NCBI GenBank assembly: GCA_016702555.1
Contig: JADJDV010000007.1
Span: 744,001-808,000 of the forward strand
Direction: 5' to 3'
DNA from: Burkholderiales bacterium
GTDB taxonomy: Bacteria; Pseudomonadota; Gammaproteobacteria; Burkholderiales; Burkholderiaceae_C
Length of the DNA stretch: 64,000 nucleotides
Shown here: positions 14,436-23,480 of the stretch, piece by piece
Layout: each line of letters begins with the position of its first letter
Numbering within the stretch: position 1 is the stretch's first letter
Notes under the pieces: generated by a model
The model's database searches: none
Told to the model about the DNA's origin: nothing
What the model saw: only the letters and a program-made list of their open reading frames with translations
Position numbers and translations under genes: made by a program

Positions 14436-14695
14436 AGACGCACACGACCGGTTCTTTGGCGTAAATCCGCATCACGAAAAATAGGCTGCGCGTGCTTTTC
14501 TTCGTGCAAATTTTGAGTTGCGCGGGTGACACAAAACAGCAGGAAATCTAGGGTTAACCCCCGATTTTTCGGCCGTCAAGCGTCGGTCGAATCGGCCTGA
14601 CGTGCCAGAATACGCCCGACCCGAAAACGGTTGAATGTTGTCGAGACGACATTCGCGCTGCCAGGGTTTGCGATAGATATGTGAGGGGACAGCAA
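14436..14695. other. Intergenic region before tctB
   Basis: About 260 bases without a gene. The first part is AT-richer than its surroundings (around 14460-14580). I see no convincing -35/-10 pair, only a CAGAAT at 14606-14611. The end carries the GAGGGG that serves as the ribosome binding site for tctB. Confidence 0.4.
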
Positions 14696-15184
14696 GTGCG
14701 CATCAAGAGTCAGAAGGACTTCTTCGCCGGGCTGCTTTACGCGGCGATCGGCATCGGCTTCGCATGGGGAGCCACCAACTACAACATCGGTGACGGCGCC
14801 CGCATGGGGCCAGGCTACTTTCCGCTGGTACTGGGCATCGTGCTGGCGGGCATTGGCGCCATCGTGATGTTTCGCTCGCTCGTCGTGGAAACGCCCAATG
14901 GCGACCCGATCGGCCGATGGGCGGTGAAGCCGCTGGTCTTCATCATCGCGGCCAACTTCCTGTTCGGCATCCTGCTGGGCGGCTGGCCGCTGCTGGGCAT
15001 TCCGGCGATGGGGCTGATCATCGCCATCATCGTGCTGACTTTCGTGGCGGCACTGGCGGGTGATCAGTTCCGATTGATCGAAGTGCTGATCCTGGCCATT
15101 CTGCTGGCCGCGCTCAGCTGGTTCGCGTTCGTCTGGGGCCTGAATCTTCAGTTCCAGGTCTGGCCCACCTTCCTGGGCCACTGA
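14696..15184 (+). CDS. tctB: Tripartite tricarboxylate transporter small subunit TctB
   Basis: TctB is the small four-helix membrane subunit of tripartite tricarboxylate transporters, which work with TctA and a periplasmic binding protein to take up citrate-like acids. The 162-residue product starts with a short basic segment followed by spans near residues 10-30, 40-58, 80-110 and 115-150. The GTG at 14696 follows GAGGGG at a good distance; an earlier GTG at 14681 lies on the ribosome binding site. tctA begins 16 bases later. No tctC is present next to the pair. Confidence 0.88.
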   Translation: MRIKSQKDFFAGLLYAAIGIGFAWGATNYNIGDGARMGPGYFPLVLGIVLAGIGAIVMFRSLVVETPNGDPIGRWAVKPLVFIIAANFLFGILLGGWPLLGIPAMGLIIAIIVLTFVAALAGDQFRLIEVLILAILLAALSWFAFVWGLNLQFQVWPTFLGH

Positions 15185-15200
15185 GCAGGAGACTCCCATC

Positions 15201-16712
15201 ATGGAACTGATCGAACATCTCTCGCTGGGGTTTGGCGTCGCCTTCACGATGCAGAACCTGCTCTACGCCTTCATCGGCTGCCTGCTGGGTACGCTGATCG
15301 GCGTGCTGCCGGGCGTCGGTCCGGTGGCCACCATCGCCATGCTGCTGCCGGCCACCTACGCGCTGCCGCCGGTGGCGGCGCTCATCATGCTGGCCGGCAT
15401 CTACTACGGCGCCCAGTACGGCGGCTCCACCACCGCCATCCTGGTCAACCTGCCGGGCGAATCGTCCTCGGTGGTGACGGTGATCGACGGCTACCAGATG
15501 GCGCGGCGCGGTCGTGCCGGCCCGGCGCTGGCGGCCGCCGGCATCGGCTCCTTCATCGCCGGCTGCTTCGGCACCCTGGTGCTGGCGGCCTTCGCCATCC
15601 CGCTGACCGAGGTGGCCTTCAAATTCGGACCTGCCGAGTACTTCTCGCTGATGATCCTGGGTCTGATCGGTGCCGTGGTGCTGGCCTCGGGCTCGCTCAT
15701 CAAGGCCATCGGCATGATCGTGCTGGGGCTGCTGCTGGGGCTGGTCGGCACCGACGTCAACTCGGGCGTGGCGCGCTACAGCTTCGACATTCCGGAGCTC
15801 ACCGACGGCATCGGCTTCATCGTCATCGCCATGGGCGTGTTCGGCTACGGTGAGATCATCGCCAACCTCTCCAGCCCCGAGGAGAAGCGCGAGGTCTTTA
15901 CCGGCAAGGTCGAGCACATCTACCCGACCAAGGAAGACTGGAAGCTGATGACGCCCGCCATCCTGCGCGGCACGCTGCTGGGTTCGGCGCTCGGCATCCT
16001 GCCCGGCGGCGGTGCCATGTTGTCGGCCTTCGCCGCCTACACCATCGAGAAGAAGACCAAGCTGCGCCCCGGCGAAGTGCCCTTCGGCAAGGGCAACATC
16101 CGCGGCGTGGCCTCGCCCGAATCGGCCAACAACGCGGGTTCGCAGACCTCCTTCATCCCGCTGCTCACGCTGGGCATTCCGCCCAACGCCGTGATGGCGC
16201 TGATGGTGGGTGCCATGACCATCCACAACATCCAGCCCGGCCCGCAGGTCATGACCAGCAACCCCGAGCTGTTCTGGGGCCTGATCGCCTCGATGTGGAT
16301 CGGCAACCTGATGCTGATCATCCTGAACCTGCCGCTGATCGGCCTGTGGATCAAGCTGCTGACGGTGCCCTACCGCTGGCTGTTCCCGGCCATCGTGCTG
16401 TTCTGCGCCATCGGCGTGTACTCCACCAACAACAACACCTGGGACGTGTGGATGGTGGGCTGGTTCGGTATCATCGGCTACATCTTCATCAAGCTCGGCA
16501 TGGAGCCGGCGCCCCTGCTGCTGGGCTTCATCCTGGGGCCGATGATGGAGGAGAACCTGCGCCGCGCGCTGCTGCTGTCGCGCGGCGACTGGAGCGTGCT
16601 GGTGACGCGGCCGCTGTCGGCCACGCTGCTGGCCTTGTCGGTGCTGCTGCTGGTGATCGTGCTGCTGCCGGCGGTCAAGAAGAGCCGCGAGGTGGCGTTC
16701 GAAGAGGACTAG
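15201..16712 (+). CDS. tctA: Tripartite tricarboxylate transporter large subunit TctA
   Basis: TctA is the large integral membrane subunit that carries out transport. The 503-residue sequence has about twelve spans and the family motifs GVLPGVGPVATIAMLLP near residue 34 and its internal echo LGILPGGGAMLSAF near residue 262, plus GIPPNAVMALMVGAM near residue 329. It starts 16 bases after tctB and is followed by a strong terminator. The binding protein must be encoded elsewhere, as is common for these systems in Burkholderiales. Confidence 0.95.
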   Translation: MELIEHLSLGFGVAFTMQNLLYAFIGCLLGTLIGVLPGVGPVATIAMLLPATYALPPVAALIMLAGIYYGAQYGGSTTAILVNLPGESSSVVTVIDGYQMARRGRAGPALAAAGIGSFIAGCFGTLVLAAFAIPLTEVAFKFGPAEYFSLMILGLIGAVVLASGSLIKAIGMIVLGLLLGLVGTDVNSGVARYSFDIPELTDGIGFIVIAMGVFGYGEIIANLSSPEEKREVFTGKVEHIYPTKEDWKLMTPAILRGTLLGSALGILPGGGAMLSAFAAYTIEKKTKLRPGEVPFGKGNIRGVASPESANNAGSQTSFIPLLTLGIPPNAVMALMVGAMTIHNIQPGPQVMTSNPELFWGLIASMWIGNLMLIILNLPLIGLWIKLLTVPYRWLFPAIVLFCAIGVYSTNNNTWDVWMVGWFGIIGYIFIKLGMEPAPLLLGFILGPMMEENLRRALLLSRGDWSVLVTRPLSATLLALSVLLLVIVLLPAVKKSREVAFEED

Positions 16713-16732
16713 CGCCCAGCCCAGCCCCAATA

Positions 16733-16764
16733 TGCAAAACGGCGCCACCCGGCGCCGTTTTGCA
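16733..16764 (+). terminator. Rho-independent terminator after tctA
   Basis: TGCAAAACGGCGCC (16733-16746) and GGCGCCGTTTTGCA (16751-16764) form a perfect 14-base stem with loop ACCC. The T-rich 3' arm fits the usual pattern, and the hairpin begins about 20 bases after the tctA stop. Confidence 0.85.
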
Positions 16765-16782
16765 TCGGCCCGCCGAAAAACC

Positions 16783-18150
16783 ATGAGTACGCCCGCATCC
16801 GACCTATCCGCCGCACCCGCACCCGTGGCACCGCCGGTCGCCTGGGTCGAGGGCCTGACACCGGCGCAGCGCCAGGTGCTGCACGACGAGGTGCACGCCC
16901 GCCCGCCCGAGGCCTTGCGCGCGCCGCTGGCGGTGACGCATTGGGTGCTGCTGGCCGACGCCGCCGAGCGGGCCGCCAGCCGCGCCCACCTGGCTGCGCT
17001 GCTGGCGGGCAGCGGCCAGGCTGCGCCGCCCGAGGACGCGGCGTATTGGCGTGCCGATCTGGGTGAGTTCAGCCTGCGCTGGGAACTGCACACCGAGTTC
17101 GTCGCCTGGACCTTCATGCGTGCGCTGCCGCCGCAGGAGTGGCGCGCGCTCGAGCACGGCGAGCCGCCGAGCGCCGCCGAACTGGCGCCGGCCGCCTGGC
17201 GCCAGACGCTGCCGGGGCGGCCGCTGGCCGGCGTCCAGTTGTGGGCGCTGCCGCGTCAGGATGCCGACCGCGCCGCACTGCTGCGCCATCTGCTGGACGA
17301 GCGCAGCCTGACCGGCTCCACCGTGATCAGCCACGGCTCCGAGCTGTACACCGATCTGCAGCTGCGCGCCGACGGCTGCGTGCGCATGCTGGTGCTGGCC
17401 GGCGAGCCGGCGTCGCCACGCCGGTTGGGGCGGCTGGCGCAGCGTCTGCTGGAGATCGAAACTTACCGCATGGCCGCGCTGCTGGCGCTGCCGACCGCGC
17501 GCTCGGCCTTCGCCTGGCTGGCCGACGGCGAGGCCGAACTGGCGGCGCTGGCGCAGGCGGTGCGCCAGGCCGCGCGCGCCGACGAGCCGGCCCTGCTCGA
17601 CCGGCTGACGCGCCTGGCGGCCGATCTGGAAGGCCGGTACGCCGCCACCCACATGCGCTTTGCCGCCAGTGCCGCTTATCACGAGCTGGTGGTCAAGCGC
17701 CTGCACGACATCGCCGAGGCGCGCATCGAAGGCATGCAGTCGCTGCGCGACTTCCTGGAGCGCCGCCTGACCCCGGCCATGAGCACCTGCCGCGCCGCCG
17801 ACCGCCGCCAGGCCGCGCTGTCCGAGCGCATCGCGCGCATGAGCCAGTTGCTGCGCACGCGCGTCGAGTTCGAGCAGCAGCAAAGCAGCCGCGCGCTGCT
17901 GGCGGCCATGGACCGGCGCGGCGCCATGCAGCTGCGGCTGCAGTCCACCGTCGAGGGCTTGTCGGTGGCGGCCATCACCTACTACCTGGTCGGCCTGATC
18001 GGCTACCTGGTCAAGGGTGCGCAGCGCTTCGGCTGGCCACTGTCGGCCGAACTCAGCATGGCCGCCGCCGTGCCAGTGGTGGCACTGGCCGTGTGGTGGT
18101 CGCTGCGGCGCCTGCACCGGCGCATCGTCGGTGTCGCGCACGAGCACTGA
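16783..18150 (+). CDS. DUF3422-family membrane-anchored protein
   Basis: The 455-residue protein matches DUF3422, a proteobacterial family of unknown function marked by the N-terminal LHDEVHARPPE motif (near residue 33). A long soluble region with several helical heptad-like stretches (about 240-370) leads to two C-terminal spans, YYLVGLIGYLVKG and AVPVVALAVWWSL, and a basic tail. The ATG at 16783 is preferred since the upstream extension would translate the tctA terminator. It may share a transcript with ggt, which starts 16 bases later. Confidence 0.85.
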   Translation: MSTPASDLSAAPAPVAPPVAWVEGLTPAQRQVLHDEVHARPPEALRAPLAVTHWVLLADAAERAASRAHLAALLAGSGQAAPPEDAAYWRADLGEFSLRWELHTEFVAWTFMRALPPQEWRALEHGEPPSAAELAPAAWRQTLPGRPLAGVQLWALPRQDADRAALLRHLLDERSLTGSTVISHGSELYTDLQLRADGCVRMLVLAGEPASPRRLGRLAQRLLEIETYRMAALLALPTARSAFAWLADGEAELAALAQAVRQAARADEPALLDRLTRLAADLEGRYAATHMRFAASAAYHELVVKRLHDIAEARIEGMQSLRDFLERRLTPAMSTCRAADRRQAALSERIARMSQLLRTRVEFEQQQSSRALLAAMDRRGAMQLRLQSTVEGLSVAAITYYLVGLIGYLVKGAQRFGWPLSAELSMAAAVPVVALAVWWSLRRLHRRIVGVAHEH

Positions 18151-18166
18151 AACTTCGCCTTTTGTC

Positions 18167-19777
18167 ATGAATTTCGACTACGCTCCTCGCTACCCCGCGC
18201 CGCGCCTGCCGGTGTTCGGCCGCAATCTGGTCGCCACTTCGCACGCGCTGGCGGCGCAGGCCGGGCTGCGCGTGCTGCAGCAGGGCGGCAACGCGGTCGA
18301 TGCCGCCGTGGCCACCGCCGCCGCCATGACGGTGTGCGAGCCGGTCAGCAACGGCCTCGGCGGCGATGCCTTCTGCATCCTGTGGGACGGCCAGCGCCTG
18401 CACGGGCTGAACGCCGCCGGCCGTGCGCCGGCCGCCTGGACCCCCGACTACTTTCGGCGTCGGCACGGTGACGCCATGGCGCCGCCGCGGCGCGGCATCG
18501 ATTCGGTGACGGTGCCGGGCGGCGTCAGCGCCTGGGTGCAGCTGAGCCAGCGCTTCGGCCGCCTGTCGCTGGCCGACACGCTGGCGCCCGCGATCGAGAT
18601 CGCCGAGCGGGGTTTTGCTGTGCCGGTGGTGGTGCAGCGCAAGTGGGCCTTGGCGGCGCCCGAGCTGGCGGCGCAGCCCGGCTTTGCCGACACCTTTCTG
18701 CCTTGGGGCCGGGCGCCGCACGTGGGCGAGTTGTTCCGCTTTCCGGCCGCGGCGCGCGCGCTGCGCCGCATTGGCGCCACCGACGGCGCGGCCTTCTACC
18801 AAGGCGAGATCGCGCAGGCCATCGAACGCTTCGTCATCGCCCAGGGGGGTGCGCTGCGCGCCAGCGACCTGGCGCGCCACCAGCCCGAGTGGGTCGAGCC
18901 GATCGAGATCGGCTATCGCGGCCACACCGTGCACGAAATCGGCCCCAGCGGCCAGGGCATTGCCGCGCTGATGGCGCTCGGCATGCTGCGCGGGTTCGAC
19001 CTGCGCGCCGAGGGCGCCGACGGCGTCAACGCCCAGCACCTGCAGATCGAGGCCATGAAACTGGCCTTTGCCGACGTCTACCGCCACGTGGCTGAAGCCT
19101 CTTCGATGGCGGTGACCGCCGCGCAAATGCTCGATGCCGGCTACCTGCAAAGCCGTGCCAGACTGATCCGCATGAACCAGGCACAGGCATTCGGTCCCGG
19201 ATTGCAGCCCAAGGGCGGCACCATTTATCTGAGCACTGCGGATGAAAGCGGCATGATGGTCAGCTTCATCCAGAGCAATTACCTGGGCTTCGGCTCCGGC
19301 TGCGTCGAGCCCGAATTCGGCATCGCGCTGCAGAACCGCGGCCACGGCTTCAGCCTCGATCCGGCCAGCCCCAATCGGGTGGCGCCTGGCAAGCGGCCGT
19401 TCCACACCATCATCCCGGCCTTTCTCACGCGCGAGGGCGCACCGCTGATGAGCTTTGGCGTGATGGGCGCCAACATGCAGCCACAAGGCCACGTGCAGAC
19501 CCTGGTGCGCATGCTCGACCACGGCCAGAACCCGCAGGCCGCCTGCGATGCGCCGCGCTGGCGCCTCACGCCCACCGGCGCGCTCGAAGTCGAGGCCGGC
19601 ATGGATGCCGACCTGGTCGACGGCCTGCGCGCGCTCGGGCACCGCGTCGAGGTCATCGACGACAGCTACCGCGACTTCGGCGCCGGTCAGTTCATCTGGC
19701 GCCTGGGCGATCCGGCGCAGGACGGCTACGTCGCCGCCAGCGATCCGCGGCGTGACGGCCTGGTGGCCGGCTGGTGA
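18167..19777 (+). CDS. ggt: Gamma-glutamyltransferase family protein
   Basis: This Ntn-hydrolase-fold enzyme transfers or hydrolyses the gamma-glutamyl group of glutathione and related compounds. The 536-residue precursor would cleave itself before Thr352 (KGGTIYLSTAD), giving large and small subunits. The N-terminal part has the family motifs GGNAVDAAVATAAAM and NGLGGDAF. No signal peptide is evident, which suggests a cytoplasmic member, unlike the periplasmic E. coli enzyme; members of this branch also include oxamate amidohydrolases and acylases. It overlaps the next gene by GTGA (19774-19777). Confidence 0.88.
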   Translation: MNFDYAPRYPAPRLPVFGRNLVATSHALAAQAGLRVLQQGGNAVDAAVATAAAMTVCEPVSNGLGGDAFCILWDGQRLHGLNAAGRAPAAWTPDYFRRRHGDAMAPPRRGIDSVTVPGGVSAWVQLSQRFGRLSLADTLAPAIEIAERGFAVPVVVQRKWALAAPELAAQPGFADTFLPWGRAPHVGELFRFPAAARALRRIGATDGAAFYQGEIAQAIERFVIAQGGALRASDLARHQPEWVEPIEIGYRGHTVHEIGPSGQGIAALMALGMLRGFDLRAEGADGVNAQHLQIEAMKLAFADVYRHVAEASSMAVTAAQMLDAGYLQSRARLIRMNQAQAFGPGLQPKGGTIYLSTADESGMMVSFIQSNYLGFGSGCVEPEFGIALQNRGHGFSLDPASPNRVAPGKRPFHTIIPAFLTREGAPLMSFGVMGANMQPQGHVQTLVRMLDHGQNPQAACDAPRWRLTPTGALEVEAGMDADLVDGLRALGHRVEVIDDSYRDFGAGQFIWRLGDPAQDGYVAASDPRRDGLVAGW

Positions 19778-20700
19778 GCGCCGCCGCCGGACACGGCGCC
19801 GCGCCACCCGACAGCGTGCTGCCCGGCATCACGCTGGCGGTGCTGGGTGCGATCGCCTTCAGCGCCAAGGCCATCATCGTCAAGCTGGCCTACCGCTACG
19901 ACGTCGACGCGGTCACGCTGATCATGTACCGCATGCTGTTCGCGCTGCCCTTCTTCCTGCTCATGGCCTGGCGGGCCGGGCGCGGCAAGCCGCCGCTGGC
20001 GCGGCGCGACTGGGTTGGCGTGCTGGGGTTGGGCTTCACCGGCTACTACCTGTCCAGCATGCTCGACTTCGTCGGCCTGCAGTACATCACCGCCAGCCTG
20101 GAGCGGCTGATCCTCTACCTGGGGCCGACCATCGTGCTGCTGCTGGGCTGGCTGTTGCGCGGGCGCCGCATCACGCGTGCGCAGTGGCTGGCCACCAGCG
20201 TCAGCTACCTCGGCGCGCTGCTGGTGTTCGGTGTCGAGCTGCGCTTTGCGCCCAGCGGCGCCACCGCCTGGGGCGCGCTGATGGTGTTTCTTTCCACCAT
20301 CAGCTACGCGCTGTATCTGTTCTACAGCGGTGAGTTCGTGCAGCGCCTGGGCTCGCTGCGGCTGGTCGGCCTGGCCACCACCGTGGCCTGTCTGTGCTGC
20401 ATCGCGCAGTTCCTGCTGGTGCATCCGCTGGCGGCGGCGCAGGTGGCGCCCGAGGTGATCTGGCTGTCGCTGCTCAACGCCACCGCCTGCACCGCGGCGC
20501 CGGTGCTGATGGTGATGATGGCGGTCGAGCGCATCGGCCCCAGCCTGGCCGCGCAGGCCGGCATGATCGGACCGCTGTCGACCATCGCCATGGGCACCGT
20601 CATCCTCGACGAACCCTTCACCCTGTGGCTGGCCGCCGGCACCGTGCTGGTGGTGGCCGGCATCTGGCTGTTCAGCCGGGCCGGGCGCCGGGCGGGGTAG
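19774..20700 (+). CDS. EamA/DMT-family transporter
   Basis: The 308-residue protein has ten hydrophobic spans in two EamA repeats, typical of drug/metabolite transporters that export or import small metabolites. The second repeat ends in VILDEPFTLWLAAGTVLVVAGIW-type sequence. The GTG start overlaps the ggt stop, so the pair is probably co-translated, and transport of a GGT product or substrate is conceivable. Its 3' end overlaps the convergent histidine kinase gene by 29 bases. Confidence 0.88.
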   Translation: MSAAAGHGAAPPDSVLPGITLAVLGAIAFSAKAIIVKLAYRYDVDAVTLIMYRMLFALPFFLLMAWRAGRGKPPLARRDWVGVLGLGFTGYYLSSMLDFVGLQYITASLERLILYLGPTIVLLLGWLLRGRRITRAQWLATSVSYLGALLVFGVELRFAPSGATAWGALMVFLSTISYALYLFYSGEFVQRLGSLRLVGLATTVACLCCIAQFLLVHPLAAAQVAPEVIWLSLLNATACTAAPVLMVMMAVERIGPSLAAQAGMIGPLSTIAMGTVILDEPFTLWLAAGTVLVVAGIWLFSRAGRRAG

Positions 20701-22561
20701 CCTGCGGCGTCAGCTGCGCCGTCAGCAGCGTGCAGCCCGGGCGCGAGTCGATGGCGAGCCAGCCGCCGGCGCGCAGCAGGCGCGCCTGCATGCTGCGCAT
20801 GCCGACGCTCAGACCCGCGCTCAGCACCGCCGGCACGTCGAAGCCGACGCCATCGTCCTCCACGCGCAGCAGCAGCACGTCGGCATCCTGCGGCTGTGCC
20901 AGCGTCACCCGCACGTGCCGGGCGCGGCTGTGCTTGAGCACGTTGACCAGGGCTTCTTCCAGCACCCGCGTCAGCGTCAGGCATTGCAGTGCGTCGGGCG
21001 TGCTGCGCCAGGTCGACGGGCACTGCCAGTCGGCGTCGAGGTCCAGTTCATCGAACAGCTGCGTGAAGCGATGACGCAGCGGCGCCAGCCACTGGCGCGG
21101 TGTCGCCGGCACGCTGGCGCCAGCGCTGGAGCCGCTGTCGATCACCTGGCGCAGGTCGTCGCGCAGCAGCTTCAGGATCGACAGCGTCTGGCCCTTGGGC
21201 AGTTGCGCGTCGGCCTGCTCGACCAGCGCGATGGCGCGCACCAGCGAGCCGCCCAGGCCATCGTGCAGATCGTGCGCCAGCCGCAGGCGCTCTTGCAGCC
21301 GCGTGTTGTCCAGCGCCAGCGCGTGCTCGCGCGCCAGCGTGCCGCCCAGCTCGGCGCGCGCCTCGGCAATGCCGCCTTGCAGTTCGTCGTTGAAGCGCTC
21401 GATGCGTCGCGTGTTCTGCGCAATGCGCCAGCCCAGCACCGCCGACATGGCCACCATCGTCACCACGCTGGAAAACGGCGTCCACGCCGGCTGGTCGGGC
21501 AGCAGATGCAGCACCACCAGCACGTCGTGCACCGCCACCACCACGTACACCGCCAGACAGGCCGCCAGCATCAGGTGGTCGGTCTGGCGCGTGCGCAGCG
21601 CGTGGGCGATGAACTGCATACAGGCGCCCAGGAAGACCACCGCGCTGGCCAGCAGGGCCAACAAAGTCATGCCGGGCAGCGCCGCGGCCGGGGTCGCCCA
21701 TAAGGCCGCCACCAGCAGCGCCACCAGCGCCCACAGGCTGCGCTCCAGTGCTCGCCAGTGCTGCTCGCCAAAGCGCCAGATGAAGACGCCAAAGCAGGCC
21801 ACGTACAGCACCATCATGCTGGCGTTGGCGCGCGCTGCCGTCAGCGTGTCGGGAAACGGCCAGGTCTCGGTGACCAGCACGTTGGCGATGAACAGCACCC
21901 AGCACAGCGTCATCAGCGCATACCAGCCAAAGGCGCGCTGCTTGCGCCGCAGCAGCCAGATGAAGAAGAACAGCACGCCCAGCGCCACCGACAGGGTCAG
22001 GTTCAACGTGAACAGCGTGCGCTGGCGCCACCAGCGCGCCTCGTGCGCGACCTGCAGAACCTGCGGCGCGCCCAGCCGCAGCGCGCCCAGCCCCGGCGAC
22101 TGCGCCGCCACCCCCACCACGCGCACCCACAGCGTGTTGGCGCCTGGGCGCAGCAGCGCATCGGGCAGCAGCCACAGGCGCGGCACGTTCCAGCTGCGCG
22201 ACAGCGGCTCGGCCAGGTGCCGGTCGCGCCACAGCAGCGCATCGCCCACCCACAACTCGCCCGCCATGTTGATCGAATCCAGCGCCAGCGCCAGCTCGCC
22301 TGCGCCGGCAGGGCAATCGCGCTGCCAGTCGATGCGGTACCACACGCTGCCGCTGTAGCCTGGCCAGCGCGCGTCGGTCCAGCGGTCGGGCAGGGTCACG
22401 TTGGTCCAATCCTCGGTCGGCCGCTGGGCGCCATCGCCTGGCGCCCGCGCCGCCTGCATCTGCGTGATGCGCGCGGCGCAGTCGGCCTGGGCCCAGGCCG
22501 CGGGCCCGAACAGCCACGCGAGTACCCAGACCAGCGCCAGCCGCCACAGCCGAGGATTCAT
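20672..22561 (-). CDS. Membrane sensor histidine kinase, NarX/DesK type
   Basis: The 629-residue kinase has a signal-like N-terminus, a periplasmic beta-rich domain (about 30-175) resembling the sugar-binding-like DISM sensor, then seven hydrophobic spans (about 185-380). A coiled-coil linker and a HisKA_3 dimerisation domain follow, with the phospho-acceptor His433 in LAHDLHDGLGG. The ATPase domain shows the N-box EEALVNVLKHS and the G-box VEDDGVGF. It lies 7 bases downstream of a LuxR-type response regulator on the same strand, which is surely its partner. The ligand is unknown. Confidence 0.9.
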   Translation of the reverse strand: MNPRLWRLALVWVLAWLFGPAAWAQADCAARITQMQAARAPGDGAQRPTEDWTNVTLPDRWTDARWPGYSGSVWYRIDWQRDCPAGAGELALALDSINMAGELWVGDALLWRDRHLAEPLSRSWNVPRLWLLPDALLRPGANTLWVRVVGVAAQSPGLGALRLGAPQVLQVAHEARWWRQRTLFTLNLTLSVALGVLFFFIWLLRRKQRAFGWYALMTLCWVLFIANVLVTETWPFPDTLTAARANASMMVLYVACFGVFIWRFGEQHWRALERSLWALVALLVAALWATPAAALPGMTLLALLASAVVFLGACMQFIAHALRTRQTDHLMLAACLAVYVVVAVHDVLVVLHLLPDQPAWTPFSSVVTMVAMSAVLGWRIAQNTRRIERFNDELQGGIAEARAELGGTLAREHALALDNTRLQERLRLAHDLHDGLGGSLVRAIALVEQADAQLPKGQTLSILKLLRDDLRQVIDSGSSAGASVPATPRQWLAPLRHRFTQLFDELDLDADWQCPSTWRSTPDALQCLTLTRVLEEALVNVLKHSRARHVRVTLAQPQDADVLLLRVEDDGVGFDVPAVLSAGLSVGMRSMQARLLRAGGWLAIDSRPGCTLLTAQLTPQATPPGARPG

Positions 22562-22568
22562 GCAGGGT

Positions 22569-23261
22569 TCAGGCCAGCAGGCCGCGCGTGCGCGCCGCGC
22601 TCACCGCACGCACGCGCGAACTGACGGCGAGCTTGCGGTAGACGTGCTTGATGTGGCATTCGACGGTGTGGCGCGACAGGCTCAATTGTTCCGCGATTTC
22701 GCGGTTGCCCAGGCCATCGGCCACCATGCGCAGGATCTGGTGCTCGCGCGGGCTGAGTGTGTCGGCCCGCTCGGGCGCGCGCGGCGCGGCATCGGGCTGC
22801 AGCGCCGGGTACAGCTCGGCCATGATGCGCCGCGCCATGAAGGGATCGATCGGCGCGCCGCCGCGCAGCACGCTGCGGATCGACAGCGTCACCTCCAGGT
22901 CATCGCGCTCCTTCAGCACGTAGCCGGTGGCCCCCGCGCGCAGCGCCGCCAGGATTGCGTCCTCGGTGCTCCAGGCCGAGATCACCAGAATGCCCAGCGT
23001 CGGGTCGGCGGCGCGCAGTTCGGTGATCAGATCGATGCCGCTGCCGTCCGGCAGGCCCAGGTCGACCAGCGCCAGCGCCACCGGGTCGCTCGCCAGGCAG
23101 GCGCGCGCCTCGGCCAGCGTGCCCGCCATCACCAGCGTGTCCGGCGTGTAGCCCAGTTGCGCCAGCACGCCCTGCAGCCGCTGGCGGATCAGCGGCTCGT
23201 CTTCCACCACCAGCACCGGGGCGGGCAGGGTCGATTCGGCGGGCAGGGCGGGAGGTGTCAT
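22569..23261 (-). CDS. LuxR/NarL-family response regulator
   Basis: The 230-residue protein has a receiver domain (about 14-130) with phospho-acceptor Asp67 in LVDLGLPDGSG and a LuxR-type helix-turn-helix (about 167-215, LSPREHQILRMVADG through HTVECHIKHVYRKL). I chose the ATG at 23261 because the extra 12 residues upstream look non-coding. It is the first gene of the pair with the histidine kinase and is divergent from the SDR gene; the targets are unknown. Confidence 0.92.
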   Translation of the reverse strand: MTPPALPAESTLPAPVLVVEDEPLIRQRLQGVLAQLGYTPDTLVMAGTLAEARACLASDPVALALVDLGLPDGSGIDLITELRAADPTLGILVISAWSTEDAILAALRAGATGYVLKERDDLEVTLSIRSVLRGGAPIDPFMARRIMAELYPALQPDAAPRAPERADTLSPREHQILRMVADGLGNREIAEQLSLSRHTVECHIKHVYRKLAVSSRVRAVSAARTRGLLA

Positions 23262-23480
23262 CCAAAAACAGCGGCAATAAAAAGGCCAGTCCCCCAATGT
23301 GCGCCACTCACGCGCGTTTGGCCATCCCTGAACTCAGGTATTTGCAGGGGCTCAGTCCGAAATATCTGGTTTCATGAACCATCGAACGCCAGCCGCGAAA
23401 CGATTGTGCTTGACCCCCGCATCCCCGCCCGATGGCGGGCGAGAATGCGGTGTTCTCAACATCGACGAAGGACGGGCGAG

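Noticed and set aside
15114..17117. 667-codon minus-strand open frame opposite tctA
   Set aside because: It spans the tctA terminator and the ends of two genes and is low-complexity His/Gln/Asp-rich; a shadow frame.
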